Assembly: GCA_946486375.1 (NCBI GenBank)
Contig: CAMLTW010000001.1
Span: 1-64,000, forward strand
DNA length: 64,000 nucleotides
Source of the DNA: an uncultured Rikenellaceae bacterium
Lineage (GTDB): Bacteria > Bacteroidota > Bacteroidia > Bacteroidales > Rikenellaceae
Direction: 5' to 3'
Part shown: positions 32,084-41,867 of the stretch, piece by piece
Position numbering within the stretch: position 1 is the first letter of the stretch
Layout of the letters: each line of letters begins with the position of its first letter
Translations under genes and position numbers: made by a program
The notes under the pieces: generated by a model
Databases searched by the model: none
Told to the model about the DNA's origin: nothing
Seen by the model: only the letters and a program-made list of their open reading frames with translations

Positions 32084-32893
32084 ATGGGGCGCAAACTGAA
32101 TTTCTTCCTCAATCTGTCGGTCTGGGCGGCGCTGGCCGCTTACCTCGTCGTGGCTACGCGCTACTGCTCCCGACAGGAGGAAGGCCTGCGCTGCACGGGA
32201 CTCGACATCACGGTGAAGGACAGCGCGCAGCTCGGTTTCATCACCCCTTACGTCGTGCGCAACATACTGGTGTCCGAAAACATCGCCCTGACGGGGCGTC
32301 CGCTCGATTCGCTCAACCTGCTGGCGGTGGAGCGGGCGGTCGGGAGCCGGGGGTACGTGAAGGGGGTGCGGGCCTATGCTTCGATGGACGGAAAGGTCAA
32401 CATCGAGGTCGAACAACGTCGCCCCCTGTTGCGCATCCGGACCGAAAGCGGATACGATGCGTATGTTTCGGAGGACGGTTACGTCCTTCCCGTCCAGACC
32501 TATTTTTTCGTCGACGTACCCGTGGTGACGGGGGAACCGCCCCTGCCGTTTGGTAGGGATTTTGTCGGCAGGCTCCCCGATTCGGCGCCGTCCGAAAAAA
32601 AAGAGGAAAAAAGTGAGCTGTTTTTATATAATCTGATTAATTTTGTAAAATTCCTGCGAGAAGACCCGTTCTGGAACTTGGAGGTGGTTCAAATCAATGC
32701 GTTGCGCAACGGAGAACTCGAACTGATTCCCAGGGTCGGAAACCACGTGATCCTGTTGGGGGAGGCGGAAGGGTACCGCGAGAAGCTGAGCAAGCTGCTG
32801 CGGTTTTACCGCCGGGGGCTTCCGTACGAAGGCTGGAACAGGTACAGGTACATGAACGTAAAGTACAAAGATCAGGTTGTCTGCATAAAATAG
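32084..32893 (+). CDS. ftsQ: Cell division protein FtsQ, 269 aa
   Basis: Bitopic divisome protein: short cytoplasmic start (MGRKLNFFLNLSV), one membrane span (WAALAAYLVVATRYC), then a POTRA-like domain (GLDITVKDSAQLGFITPYVVRNIL...VERAVGSRGYVKGVRAYASMDGKVNIEVEQRRPLLRI) and a beta domain. It bridges FtsB/FtsL and the cytoplasmic ring. Sequence is divergent as usual in this phylum; position between murC and ftsA supports the call. Confidence 0.85.
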   Translation: MGRKLNFFLNLSVWAALAAYLVVATRYCSRQEEGLRCTGLDITVKDSAQLGFITPYVVRNILVSENIALTGRPLDSLNLLAVERAVGSRGYVKGVRAYASMDGKVNIEVEQRRPLLRIRTESGYDAYVSEDGYVLPVQTYFFVDVPVVTGEPPLPFGRDFVGRLPDSAPSEKKEEKSELFLYNLINFVKFLREDPFWNLEVVQINALRNGELELIPRVGNHVILLGEAEGYREKLSKLLRFYRRGLPYEGWNRYRYMNVKYKDQVVCIK

Positions 32894-32907
32894 GAAAGAC
32901 TGCTGTC

Positions 32908-34392
32908 ATGGAAAAAAACGAGTATGTTGTTGCGATAGATTTGGGTACTTCCAAAGTGGTGACGCTGGTGGGACGGAAAGGAGCCGGGGGAAAGGCCGAG
33001 GTGTTGGCCGGTTCCGTCAGCGATTCGCTTTCCGGCGTGGCGCGGGGGGAGATCAAGAATACCGAACACGTACTGAAGGCGTTGAAGGAAACGATCGAAA
33101 ACATCGAGAACGAGTTGGGGATCGGGATCAAGGAGGCGTACGTGGGCATTTCGGGGCAGCATATCAAATGTTCCAGACATTCGGGGTATATTTTCATCGA
33201 GAACAACGACAACGAGGTGAGGCCCAAGGATGTGCAGCGTCTGAACGAAAGCATGCACAACGTGCAGGTGCCCGTCGGGGAAACCATCATCCATATTCTG
33301 CCTCAGAAGTATACGGTGGACGGGGAATCGGACATCAGCGAACCGGTGGGCGTGATCGGGAAAAAGCTGGAGGCATCCTTCAATATCATTACGGGCGACC
33401 GGAATGCGATCATCCGGGTGGACAAGTGCCTCTCCCGGCTGAGCGTGAACGTGTCGCAGCATATCCTGAATCCGCTGGCTTCCGCCGAAGCGGTGCTGGT
33501 GCCCGACGAAAAGGAACTGGGCGTAGCCGTAGTGGACATCGGGGGCGGAACGACGGACGTGTGCATCTATCATGACAACATCGTACGGCATGTGGGGATC
33601 GTTCCTTTGGGCGGAAATATCGTCAACAAGGACATCCGCTCTTACGGAATTCTGGAACGGCACGTCGAAAATCTGAAAGTGAAATTCGGAAGCGCGGTCG
33701 GAGAACTGGAACGTCCGGACAAATTCATCACCATTCCCGGACTGAACGCCCGCGACCCGAAAGAAATATCGTTCCGCAACCTGGCTTCCATCATCGAGGC
33801 CCGGATGCTGGACATCATCGACTGCGTCAATCTGGAGATCCGCAAGTCGGGGTATCAGAACCGGCTGGGGGCCGGGATTGTGCTCACGGGCGGCTGTGCG
33901 AAACTGAGGAACCTGGATGTTCTGTTCCGTCGGCATACGGGGCAGGAGGTGCGGGTTGCCGTGCCGGAGAATCACATTACGGCCGAAAGCCTGGAGCTGG
34001 TGAACAGCCCGGCCTACGCTACGGCGGTGGGACTGTTGCTGAAGGCGATCAATGCCGGGGTGACGATGTACGTGGAAAATCAGCCCAAGGCCGCTGCTGC
34101 GACAACAGGCGCTGCGACTGCCGTGGCCGGCGGTACGGTGAACGACCGTTATGCGGGAGCCGGTTCGGGAAGCAGACAGACGGGAGGGCAGGGGCGTTAT
34201 CGTTCCGGTTACGGCCGGAAGGACGCGGCGCCTGGGGCCGCCGAGCAACAGGCGCAGGCGGCTGAAGAACCGGAAAACGATACGGCTTTCGAGGAGGCCG
34301 AAGAACAACCGGCGCCCCGGAGAAAAGGGGTGTTCGGACGCCTGGTGGACAAGTTCAACAACATGTTCGAAGTGATCGACGACGATATTTAA
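32908..34392 (+). CDS. ftsA: Cell division protein FtsA, 494 aa
   Basis: Actin-like ATPase that tethers FtsZ to the membrane. Phosphate-binding blocks AIDLGTSKVVTLVG and VVDIGGGTTDVCIY, adenosine block VLTGGCAKLRNL. After the core (about residue 400) there is a long Ala/Gly/Gln-rich linker, then the amphipathic membrane-targeting helix GVFGRLVDKFNNMFEVIDDD at the C-terminus. Confidence 0.94.
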   Translation: MEKNEYVVAIDLGTSKVVTLVGRKGAGGKAEVLAGSVSDSLSGVARGEIKNTEHVLKALKETIENIENELGIGIKEAYVGISGQHIKCSRHSGYIFIENNDNEVRPKDVQRLNESMHNVQVPVGETIIHILPQKYTVDGESDISEPVGVIGKKLEASFNIITGDRNAIIRVDKCLSRLSVNVSQHILNPLASAEAVLVPDEKELGVAVVDIGGGTTDVCIYHDNIVRHVGIVPLGGNIVNKDIRSYGILERHVENLKVKFGSAVGELERPDKFITIPGLNARDPKEISFRNLASIIEARMLDIIDCVNLEIRKSGYQNRLGAGIVLTGGCAKLRNLDVLFRRHTGQEVRVAVPENHITAESLELVNSPAYATAVGLLLKAINAGVTMYVENQPKAAAATTGAATAVAGGTVNDRYAGAGSGSRQTGGQGRYRSGYGRKDAAPGAAEQQAQAAEEPENDTAFEEAEEQPAPRRKGVFGRLVDKFNNMFEVIDDDI

Positions 34393-34433
34393 CAGAATCG
34401 AGGAATATAGATACGGATAAACCCTGAAATGAA

Positions 34434-36143
34434 ATGACCGACATTATAAAGTTCGACATGCCGGAAGCCGCTCCTTCCATCATCATGGTGGCCGGGGTGG
34501 GCGGCGGCGGAAGCAACGCCGTGAACCACATGTTCCATTTGGGGATCACGGATGTTTCTTTTATGGTCTGCAACACCGATATGCAGGCGCTGAACCGAAG
34601 CCAGATTCCCATCAAGATCGTGCTGGGGCAGTCGCTGACGCAGGGCCTCGGGGCGGGCAACAAGCCGGAAGTGGGCCGTGCGGCGGCGGAGGAAAGCTAC
34701 GACGAGATCATGGACGTCTTCCGGAAGTACAGCACGAAGATGGTGTTTGTTACGGCCGGGATGGGCGGAGGTACGGGAACGGGAGCGGCTCCCGTCATCG
34801 CCAAGGCGGCCAAGGAGCTGGGTATCCTGACGATCGCCATCGTGACCATCCCGTTCAAGACCGAAGGCCGGAAACGGTTCAATCAGGCGCTGGCGGGAAT
34901 CGAGGAAATCAAGAAGTACGTGGATTCGCTGCTGATCATCAACAACGAAAATATCCTGGAAATCCACGGGAAACTGATCCTTTCCGAGGCGTTTGGCATG
35001 GCCGACGATATTTTGGCGGCGGCGGCCAAGGGCATCGCCGAAATCATCACGGGGGACAATTATATCAACGTGGACTTCGCCGACGTGAAAACGGTGATGA
35101 GCGACAGCGGCGTAGCTCTGATGGGCACCGGCCGGGCCGGGGGCGAAAACCGGGCCGACGATGCGGTGAAGGCGGCGCTGACTTCCCCGCTGCTGAACCA
35201 CCGGGACATTTCCGGAGCGAAGAATATCCTGCTCAACATCACTTCCGGGAACCGGGAGGTGACGTTGGACGAAACTTACCACATCACCAATTATGTGCAG
35301 GAGCAGACCGGATACGTGGCCGACCTGATCTGGGGAGCCGGGAAGGACGAATCGCTGGACGACGACATTCAGGTGACGATCATCGCCACGGGATTCGAAA
35401 TGGGGTCTATGGATCATTTCGTGAACCTGTCTCCGTTCCCGGATGCGAAGAAGGCGGCGGTGCGAAGCGTCCCGAAGCCGGAAGAACCGGCGACGGAGGC
35501 TGTCGGAGCGGTGCAGACCGGAGAAAGGGAAGCGTCCGTTGCAGCGGTGGCGAGCGAGGCACAGGAACCGGTGACCGCAGGTATGGGCGAAACGGACGAC
35601 CGGGAGACGGCGGCGTTCGTTTCGGATCGGGAAGATGAGCGGGAAGCGGAAGAACCGCTTCGGGTCGAACTTCCGGTAGCCGAAGCGTATGCTTCCGGCA
35701 CGGAGGATATGCCGGAAGAACCGAGGGAAAAGCCGGCGCCTCATCCCGTTTCCCCGTTTCAACGGCCCGGTTTCGCGGCTTCGCAGCCGGGGACGGGTGC
35801 CGCTGCCGGCGGGAAGGGCGGAGCGCGTTCTCCTTTCCAGCCCCGGCAGGCGGTGGGACGGACGACCATCGTGGCGGCCAACGACAGTTCGGAAGGATAC
35901 GTGGTGGTCGAACAGAACCCTGCGGTTTACACTTCGCGGAACGCGGAAATTCCGGAGGAAACCATCAACTATGACGAATTGGAGAAAAGCCCGGCATGGC
36001 TGCGGCGGAAAATGGCTTTCAGCGAAGCGACTCCTTCGGACGACAAGGTTTCGCGGGTGACGCTCAAGGACGATGCGGGTACGGGCAGCGCCCGGAGCCG
36101 TGCGGCGGCGGAGGAACAGCGGAAGAACGCCCTTTTCGATTAG
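34434..36143 (+). CDS. ftsZ: Cell division protein FtsZ, 569 aa
   Basis: Tubulin-like GTPase forming the division ring. [10 protein letters not shown] (21-30), the tubulin signature [10 protein letters not shown] (111-120) and [16 protein letters not shown] are intact. The GTPase core ends near residue 330 and is followed by an unusually long disordered linker of about 180 residues. The conserved partner-binding peptide ([14 protein letters not shown], about 512-525) is not terminal: about 44 more residues follow, ending [13 protein letters not shown]. Last gene of the operon, with a strong terminator. Confidence 0.95.
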   Translation: MTDIIKFDMPEAAPSIIMVAGVGGGGSNAVNHMFHLGITDVSFMVCNTDMQALNRSQIPIKIVLGQSLTQGLGAGNKPEVGRAAAEESYDEIMDVFRKYSTKMVFVTAGMGGGTGTGAAPVIAKAAKELGILTIAIVTIPFKTEGRKRFNQALAGIEEIKKYVDSLLIINNENILEIHGKLILSEAFGMADDILAAAAKGIAEIITGDNYINVDFADVKTVMSDSGVALMGTGRAGGENRADDAVKAALTSPLLNHRDISGAKNILLNITSGNREVTLDETYHITNYVQEQTGYVADLIWGAGKDESLDDDIQVTIIATGFEMGSMDHFVNLSPFPDAKKAAVRSVPKPEEPATEAVGAVQTGEREASVAAVASEAQEPVTAGMGETDDRETAAFVSDREDEREAEEPLRVELPVAEAYASGTEDMPEEPREKPAPHPVSPFQRPGFAASQPGTGAAAGGKGGARSPFQPRQAVGRTTIVAANDSSEGYVVVEQNPAVYTSRNAEIPEETINYDELEKSPAWLRRKMAFSEATPSDDKVSRVTLKDDAGTGSARSRAAAEEQRKNALFD

Positions 36144-36177
36144 CTTTTTCCGGAGGCTTGTTTCTTAACGGTAGAAG

Positions 36178-36214
36178 AAAGCGGAAACGATCCCGAAATC
36201 GTTTCCGCTTTTTA
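36178..36214 (+). terminator. Terminator of murC-ftsQAZ
   Basis: AAAGCGGAAACGAT (36178-36191) pairs with ATCGTTTCCGCTTT (36198-36211), followed by TTATTTTC. Confidence 0.85.
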
Positions 36215-36484
36215 TTTTCGGAAGGGAAAAAGCCGAAGGAACATTCTTCCGGTTCCTGCGTATTCGAAATCAGGCGGGCGAAAAATAATTCCTGTCCTCG
36301 CCGCTCCGGACCGGAAACGATCCGGATCAATAGTACCAGCCGCTTTTTCAAGTTGTCCAGCCCGATCCCCGAATCCGTACGATCCTCGTCCGGTTCGATC
36401 CCATCCGGTTCAATAGCCGGGCGGTTCCGGATACCGGTTGCAGGTATGCCTTCGTTTCCCCGGTTCTTTCCGGAATGTATACGG

Positions 36485-36522
36485 AAAGGGGTCGACCGTA
36501 TTCATAACGGTCGACCCCTTTT
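36485..36522. terminator. Terminator of the YhcH-family gene
   Basis: AAAGGGGTCGACCGT (36485-36499) pairs with ACGGTCGACCCCTTT (36507-36521); U-tracts on both strands. Confidence 0.85.
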
Positions 36523-36543
36523 CTGTCTTTTTCGTCAGTGCTA

Positions 36544-36990
36544 TCAGGCTTTCACCTTGATGATGCATTTCTTAATGGGGCCTTCCCCGACCATCGGAGC
36601 GTGTCCGTCTTCCGGGAAGAAAATGGTGAATTCCCCATCCGTCAGGCTGAAATAAGTGGAGGGTTCATCGGTGAAGAACAGGATGTCCTTTTCCGGATTG
36701 TATTCCCCGACCGGTTTTTTGCAGTCTTCCCGTTTGAGCCAGCCGAAACTTTCCTTTCCCCGGATGCAGATTTGGATGTCGATGTATTGGTCGTGCACTT
36801 CCAGCTTGGCGTCTTCCTTTTTCTTCAGGGTTCCTTCCACTACATTGGCATAGACATTGTCCCCGTCCACCGGATATTTGCCCGGAGCCATCGACGCGAG
36901 GTCGTGGGTGGCCAGAAAATAAAAGGCCTTGGCGAAGTGCGGGTTCAGCGACGTGTATTGCGCGCAATTCTTCAGACTGTCGATTACCAT
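36544..36990 (-). CDS. YhcH/YjgK/YiaL family protein, 148 aa
   Basis: Cupin-like protein of the family also annotated as EbgC-like beta-galactosidase subunit, thought to act as a sugar anomerase or sugar-lactone binder. Conserved elements: KYPVDGDNVYANVVEG, KLEVHDQYIDIQICIRG (His and Glu/Asp ligands) and FTIFFPEDGHAPMVGEGPIKKCIIKV. Length is normal. A single gene ended by a strong terminator. Confidence 0.88.
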   Translation of the reverse strand: MVIDSLKNCAQYTSLNPHFAKAFYFLATHDLASMAPGKYPVDGDNVYANVVEGTLKKKEDAKLEVHDQYIDIQICIRGKESFGWLKREDCKKPVGEYNPEKDILFFTDEPSTYFSLTDGEFTIFFPEDGHAPMVGEGPIKKCIIKVKA

Positions 36991-37089
36991 AACTTTAGCT
37001 TTTTAAGGTTTGGATTGAAAAACAACTCCCTAAAGTTAGGGAATATTTCGGAAAAAGCGAAAAATTTCCGTTTTGTCGGAAATCCTCCC

Positions 37090-37097
37090 TACCTTTG
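37090..37097 (+). promoter_or_regulatory. Promoter -7 element of the HAD operon
   Basis: TACCTTTG, 28 bases before the ATG at 37126. Confidence 0.5.
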
Positions 37098-37125
37098 CGG
37101 CGATTTTTTAAGGAAAGATGCGGGT

Positions 37126-37776
37126 ATGAAACAGGCTGTGATTTTCGATATGGACGGGGTGCTGGTGGACAACCGGGACATTCATCTGGAGGCGTTCGAC
37201 GTGTTGTTTGCGCGGCACGGACTGAGCGCTCCGCGCGAGAAGATGCTGATGCAGTTCGGAAAGGTGAACCTGGCCATTTTCCGCGATGTGTTCGGCGACC
37301 GGTTCACCGACGGGGAAATCGCCGCATTCGGGAAGGAAAAGGAAGAAATCTACCGGGAGATATTCGCCCGGAAGATCGAGCCGGCCAGGGGGCTGGTGCC
37401 GTTTTTGGCGGGACTGAAGAAGCGGGGGGCGCGGATTGCGGTCGGATCCTCGGGGCCGTTGGCGAACGTGCAGTTCGTGTTGGAAAAATGCGGGATCGCG
37501 GAATATTTCGACGCCATTGCGGACGGAGACAGGATTTCCCGCGGCAAGCCCGATCCGGAGGTCTTCCTGCTGGCGGCCCGGCTGCTGAACGTCGATCCGT
37601 CGCAGTGCATCGTTTTCGAGGATGCCATCGTGGGCATCGAGGCGGGGAAACGGGCCGGCATGACGGTGATCGCCATGGACACCACTTTTCCGCGCGAAAT
37701 GCTGTCGGGATCGGGATACGACGGAATCGTTTCCGATTTCACGGAGGTGGACGCTTCGATCCTGGATAAATATTGA
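37126..37776 (+). CDS. HAD-superfamily phosphatase/phosphomutase (beta-PGM-like), 216 aa
   Basis: Motif I is IFDMDGVLVDN with the two catalytic aspartates (DxD), motif II GSSGP, Lys at GKPDPEVF and motif IV VFEDAIVGIEAG. The helical cap between DNRDIHLEAF and motif II is of the beta-phosphoglucomutase/phosphatase type. The precise substrate is unknown. It heads an operon with PAP2, polysaccharide deacetylase and ubiX genes (5-base gap, 28-base overlap and 2-base gap). The much longer frame upstream to 36538 is antisense to the neighbouring gene and was discarded. Confidence 0.88.
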   Translation: MKQAVIFDMDGVLVDNRDIHLEAFDVLFARHGLSAPREKMLMQFGKVNLAIFRDVFGDRFTDGEIAAFGKEKEEIYREIFARKIEPARGLVPFLAGLKKRGARIAVGSSGPLANVQFVLEKCGIAEYFDAIADGDRISRGKPDPEVFLLAARLLNVDPSQCIVFEDAIVGIEAGKRAGMTVIAMDTTFPREMLSGSGYDGIVSDFTEVDASILDKY

Positions 37777-37781
37777 ACACT

Positions 37782-38381
37782 ATGTGGGAGAGACTGCTGG
37801 ACTGGGACAAAGCGACGTTCCTCGCGCTGCACGGCGATATGGGAACTTTTGCGGATTCGGTTTTCTGGGTGGCTTCCGGAAAACTCACCTGGGTGCCGCT
37901 GTATCTGATTATACTCTGGTTCATGTACCGGAAGTGGGGCTGGAAAACCATGCTGACGGCGGGAGTATTCATTGCGCTGGCCGTGATTTTTGCCGACCAG
38001 ATCTGCAACGTCTTCAAATACACGGTCAAAAAATTTCGGCCTACCCATACGCCCGGTCTGGAAGACATGGTGCACATCGTGAACGGTTACCGGGGCGGTC
38101 TTTACGGCACTTTCTCGGCCCATGCCGCCACGTGTTTCTCGATTGCGATCTTCACGTCCAAGTTCTTCCGGAACAACGTCTTCACGATTTTCATTTACCT
38201 CTGGGCCGCTTTCGTGGCCTACAGCCGGATTTACCTGGGAGCGCATTATCCGCTCGACCTGATTTACGGGGCTTCGACCGGGCTGCTGGTGGGATTCGGC
38301 ATGTATAAGCTGTTCGTATCGAAATATGTCTCCCGTTTTCATTGTTACCGGCCATGTACTTCCGACCGCCGAAAATCCTGA
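37782..38381 (+). CDS. PAP2-family membrane phosphatase, 199 aa
   Basis: Phosphatidic acid phosphatase type 2 fold with the three motifs KKFRPTHTP, YGTFSAHAAT and SRIYLGAHYPLD, and about five membrane spans. Such enzymes dephosphorylate lipid phosphates such as undecaprenyl pyrophosphate or phosphatidylglycerophosphate. ATG at 37782 is preferred to an upstream TTG. The 3' end overlaps the deacetylase gene by 28 bases. Confidence 0.88.
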   Translation: MWERLLDWDKATFLALHGDMGTFADSVFWVASGKLTWVPLYLIILWFMYRKWGWKTMLTAGVFIALAVIFADQICNVFKYTVKKFRPTHTPGLEDMVHIVNGYRGGLYGTFSAHAATCFSIAIFTSKFFRNNVFTIFIYLWAAFVAYSRIYLGAHYPLDLIYGASTGLLVGFGMYKLFVSKYVSRFHCYRPCTSDRRKS

Positions 38382-38962
38382 AGAAGATTTTTCCCACGCT
38401 GATCTGGAACATCCCCGACAGCGATGACGTTTTTCTGACCTTCGACGACGGTCCGTGTCCGGAAGTGACGCCGTGGGTGTTGGAACAGCTGGAAAAATAC
38501 GATGCCAAAGCCACCTTTTTCTGTCTGGGAAAGAATGTGGAACAGCATCCCGATCATTTCCGGCGGATTCTGGAGGCGGGTCATTCGGTGGGGAATCACA
38601 CCTACAGCCATCAGAAAGGGTGGGAAATGAAAACGTGGCGGTATATCGAAGACGTGGATTACGCCGACAACTTCATCCGGTCGAACCTGGTGCGCCCTCC
38701 TTACGGGCGGATCAAGCCCCTGCAGGCCCGGTTGCTGAGCGAACGCTACAACCTGATCATGTGGGACGTGCTCAGTCAGGATTACAGCCGTTTCGTTTCG
38801 CCGCGGAAATGCCTCAGAAATGTGACCCGTCATGTCCGGAAAGGCTCGATTGTTGCATTCCACGACTCCCTGAAATCTTACCGGAACCTCCGTTATGCCC
38901 TGCCCCGTGTGTTGCAGTTCCTGCAGGAAAACGGTTACAGGTGTTCCGGGATCGAACTTTAG
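38354..38962 (+). CDS. Polysaccharide deacetylase (NodB homology), 202 aa
   Basis: CE4-type metal-dependent deacetylase: motif 1 TFDDGP, motif 2 GNHTYSHQKGW with the metal His pair, motif 3 RPPYGR, motif 4 WDVLSQDY and motif 5 IVAFHDS. No signal peptide is evident, so it may be cytoplasmic or membrane-anchored. The likely substrate is peptidoglycan or a surface glycan, which fits its place beside a PAP2 lipid phosphatase. ATG at 38354 chosen over an upstream TTG. Confidence 0.88.
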   Translation: MYFRPPKILKKIFPTLIWNIPDSDDVFLTFDDGPCPEVTPWVLEQLEKYDAKATFFCLGKNVEQHPDHFRRILEAGHSVGNHTYSHQKGWEMKTWRYIEDVDYADNFIRSNLVRPPYGRIKPLQARLLSERYNLIMWDVLSQDYSRFVSPRKCLRNVTRHVRKGSIVAFHDSLKSYRNLRYALPRVLQFLQENGYRCSGIEL

Positions 38963-38964
38963 CC

Positions 38965-39537
38965 ATGACCGAAAAACGAAAAATAATCCTCGCCGTCACG
39001 GGAGCCAGCGGTTCCCTCTATGCCCGTTTGCTGGCCGAACGCCTGCTGGCCTTCCGGGGGGTGGAACTTTCCGCCATCGTGACGGAAAACGGCGCTCATG
39101 TCATGCGATTCGAAGACAACGACAAGTGGCTGGATCATCCGAAAATCCGGGTGTTCAACAACAGCAATCTGTTCGAGCCGCCCGCTTCGGGCTCGGCCCG
39201 CTTCGATTCGATGGTCATCGTTCCGTGTTCCATGGGAACGCTGGGGCGGATCGCCTCGGGCGTCTCTTCCGATCTGGTGTGCCGTGCCGCCGATGTGATG
39301 CTCAAGGAACGGCGACGGTTGATTCTCGTCACACGGGAAGCGCCCGTGAGCACCATCCACCTGCGCAACATGCTGACCCTTTCCGAGTGCGGGGCGATCG
39401 TCTGCCCGGCCTGTCCTTCGTTTTACCAGAAACCCGTGGATATCGAATGCATGTGCAACGCCCTCAACGACCGCATCCTTTCCCTGCTCGGACTGGAAAC
39501 GGACGGATACGTCTGGGGAGAGACGCCGGACGAATGA
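38965..39537 (+). CDS. ubiX: UbiX-type flavin prenyltransferase, 190 aa
   Basis: Makes prenylated FMN, the cofactor of UbiD-type decarboxylases. The flavoprotein start ILAVTGASGSLYARLLAERLL, the Ser/Cys segment VIVPCSMGTLGRIASGVSSDLVCRAADVMLKE and LVTREAPVSTIHLRNML are characteristic. Two bases after the deacetylase stop, so co-transcribed. No ubiD is next to it. Confidence 0.92.
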   Translation: MTEKRKIILAVTGASGSLYARLLAERLLAFRGVELSAIVTENGAHVMRFEDNDKWLDHPKIRVFNNSNLFEPPASGSARFDSMVIVPCSMGTLGRIASGVSSDLVCRAADVMLKERRRLILVTREAPVSTIHLRNMLTLSECGAIVCPACPSFYQKPVDIECMCNALNDRILSLLGLETDGYVWGETPDE

Positions 39538-39800
39538 TTTTTTCGGTAGTGCCGACATATCGGCGGACGGCTTTCGGATGCAGGGCCGTCCGTTTCGTTT
39601 TCCGGTGAAAAGAGAAAGGCTTTTTCTTCGGAGGCAGGGGGGCGGAGGAAACAGGAGCGTCCTTGCGACGGGTGCACTCGTAAACGGAAGCCGGGAGGAC
39701 GATCCGACAAAAATGTAAACAATTTGTCCTGATTGTGTTATAAATCGTGCTTTCTGTGAAAAAATCCGCGAACCGGCACCCGGCGTACAATTAAAATTGC

Positions 39801-39808
39801 TAAGTTTG
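39801..39808 (+). promoter_or_regulatory. Promoter -7 element of dapA-proB-proA
   Basis: TAAGTTTG, 24 bases before the dapA ATG. Confidence 0.5.
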
Positions 39809-39832
39809 TAAGTCCAATTACTGTAAACCGAG

Positions 39833-40717
39833 ATGAAGAACAACATACAGGGAACGGGAGTGGCGCTCGTCACCCCTTTCGATGCGAAAAAGGAAGTGGA
39901 TTTCGAGGCGCTTGCCCGGTTGGTCGATCATGTGACCGAAGGCGGGGCCGATTATCTGGTCGTGTTGGGCACCACCGCGGAAACTCCGACGCTGACGCGG
40001 GAGGAACGCCGGGCGGTGGTAGGGTTCATCCGGGAGAAGAACGGTGGCAGGCTTCCCCTGATCCTCGGCGTGGGAGGAAATAATACCGCCGAGGTGGTTC
40101 GGTGCATGGAAGACTACGATTTCGACGGCATTACGGCCATCCTGTCGGTGACGCCCTACTACAATAAACCGTCGCAGGAAGGGCTGTATCAGCATTACCG
40201 GGTCATCGCCCGCGAATCGCCCAAACCGGTGGTGCTTTACAACGTGCCGGGGCGGACGGGAGTGAACATGACGGCGCAGACCACCCTGCGGCTGGCCCAT
40301 GATTTCGAGAAGATCGCGGCGATCAAGGAAGCGTCGGGTTCCCTGTTGCAGGTCGGTTACATTCTGCGGGACAAACCGGAAAACTTCATGGTCATTTCCG
40401 GGGACGACAACATGGCGCTGCCGATGGTGGCGCTGGGGGGCGACGGCGTGATTTCCGTGGCGGCCAACGCCTTTCCGGAAGTTTTTTGCCGGATGGTCAA
40501 GCTCTGTCTGGCAGGGGACTTCGCCGGGGCATCGTTGTTGCAGATGTCGCTGCTGGAACCGGTGGACGCCCTGTTTGCGGAAGGAAATCCGGTGGGCGTG
40601 AAGTGCGCCCTGGCTTTGCAGGGAGTGATGCGTGACGAACTGCGGCTGCCGCTGGTTTCCGCGAGCGCCGCCCTTCGGGAACGGATCGCCGGACTGATGT
40701 CGAAATACAACCTTTAA
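39833..40717 (+). CDS. dapA: 4-hydroxy-tetrahydrodipicolinate synthase, 294 aa
   Basis: Condenses pyruvate and aspartate semialdehyde, first step of lysine and diaminopimelate synthesis. TIM-barrel family: GVALVTPFD, VVLGTTAETPTL (the TTGE-like loop), VLYNVPGRTGVNMT with the catalytic Tyr, and IAAIKEASG with the Schiff-base Lys. Normal length. First gene of an apparent operon with proB (18-base gap) and proA. Confidence 0.95.
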   Translation: MKNNIQGTGVALVTPFDAKKEVDFEALARLVDHVTEGGADYLVVLGTTAETPTLTREERRAVVGFIREKNGGRLPLILGVGGNNTAEVVRCMEDYDFDGITAILSVTPYYNKPSQEGLYQHYRVIARESPKPVVLYNVPGRTGVNMTAQTTLRLAHDFEKIAAIKEASGSLLQVGYILRDKPENFMVISGDDNMALPMVALGGDGVISVAANAFPEVFCRMVKLCLAGDFAGASLLQMSLLEPVDALFAEGNPVGVKCALALQGVMRDELRLPLVSASAALRERIAGLMSKYNL

Positions 40718-40735
40718 TTTTTGGAATTTTCTCGG

Positions 40736-41860
40736 ATGGCGGATTTTCGCTACAAACGGATCGCCGTGAAAATCGGCAGCAACGTGCTTACGCGCGGGGA
40801 CGGCACGCTGGACGTCACCCGGATGTCGGCTTTGGTGGATCAGGTGGCCGAGCTGCGGCGGGCGGGGGTGGAACTGGTGCTGGTTTCGTCCGGGGCGGTG
40901 GCTTCGGGGCGCAGCGAACTCAAGACCGATCACCGGCTGGATGCGGTTTCGGCGCGGCAGTTGTACTCGGCGGTCGGACAGGCCAAACTCATCAACCGGT
41001 ATTTCGAACTGTTCCGGGATCACGGGATGGTGTGCGGACAGGTGCTGACCACCAAGGAAAACCTTTCCACCCGACGGCATTATCTGAACCAGAAGAACTG
41101 CATGACGGTCATGCTGGAAAACGGCGTGATTCCGATCGTGAACGAGAACGATACCATTTCCGTGACGGAGCTGATGTTCACGGACAACGACGAACTTTCC
41201 GGGCTGGTAGCGGCCATGATGGATGCGGAAGCGCTGGTGATCCTGAGCAACGTGGACGGAATTTACAGCGGGATGCCGGGAGAACCGGGTGCGGAGGTGA
41301 TCCGGACGATCGGGAGGACGGACGGCGGGGAAGAGATTTCCGGTTCGTGCGCTTCTCCGGAAGCGCTCGCTTCCTACATTCAGACGCGCAAATCCCAGTT
41401 CGGTCGGGGCGGGATGCTGACCAAGTGCAGCATTGCCCGGAAAGTGGCCGACGAGGGCATCGAGGTGGTGATCGCCAACGGCAAGCGGGAGAACATCCTG
41501 CCGGATTTGCTGCGGGAGGGGAGCGAAACGGTGTGTACCCGGTTCGTCCCGTCGCCGCGTCCGATTTCGGGTGTCAAGAAATGGATCGCCCATTCCGAAG
41601 GGTTCGCCAAGGGAGAACTTCACATCAACCGGGGGGCTTACGAGGCGCTGACGGGACGAGATGCCCGCAGCCTGCTGCCGGTGGGCGTGACCGGCGTGAC
41701 CGGGGAGTTCGAGAAAGACGACATCGTGCGCATTTGCTACGAGGGACGCTCCATCGGGGTGGGCCGGATCGCTTTCGACAGCGTGAAAACGCGGTCGCTG
41801 GCGGGCGTGCAGGGCGGACGTCCCCTGATTCATTACGACTATCTTTATCTGGATAACTGA
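40736..41860 (+). CDS. proB: Glutamate 5-kinase, 374 aa
   Basis: First step of proline synthesis. Amino-acid kinase core with [47 protein letters not shown] and [10 protein letters not shown], then a C-terminal PUA domain (from about 290: [22 protein letters not shown]). ATG at 40736 gives the family start [16 protein letters not shown]. Seven bases before proA. Confidence 0.95.
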   Translation: MADFRYKRIAVKIGSNVLTRGDGTLDVTRMSALVDQVAELRRAGVELVLVSSGAVASGRSELKTDHRLDAVSARQLYSAVGQAKLINRYFELFRDHGMVCGQVLTTKENLSTRRHYLNQKNCMTVMLENGVIPIVNENDTISVTELMFTDNDELSGLVAAMMDAEALVILSNVDGIYSGMPGEPGAEVIRTIGRTDGGEEISGSCASPEALASYIQTRKSQFGRGGMLTKCSIARKVADEGIEVVIANGKRENILPDLLREGSETVCTRFVPSPRPISGVKKWIAHSEGFAKGELHINRGAYEALTGRDARSLLPVGVTGVTGEFEKDDIVRICYEGRSIGVGRIAFDSVKTRSLAGVQGGRPLIHYDYLYLDN

Positions 41861-41867
41861 TACCCTC

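Larger units (their letters stand above)
36144..36543. other. Intergenic region after ftsZ
   Basis: 400 bases without a gene; two strong terminator hairpins at its ends (36178-36214 and 36485-36522), nothing else recognised. Confidence 0.5.
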
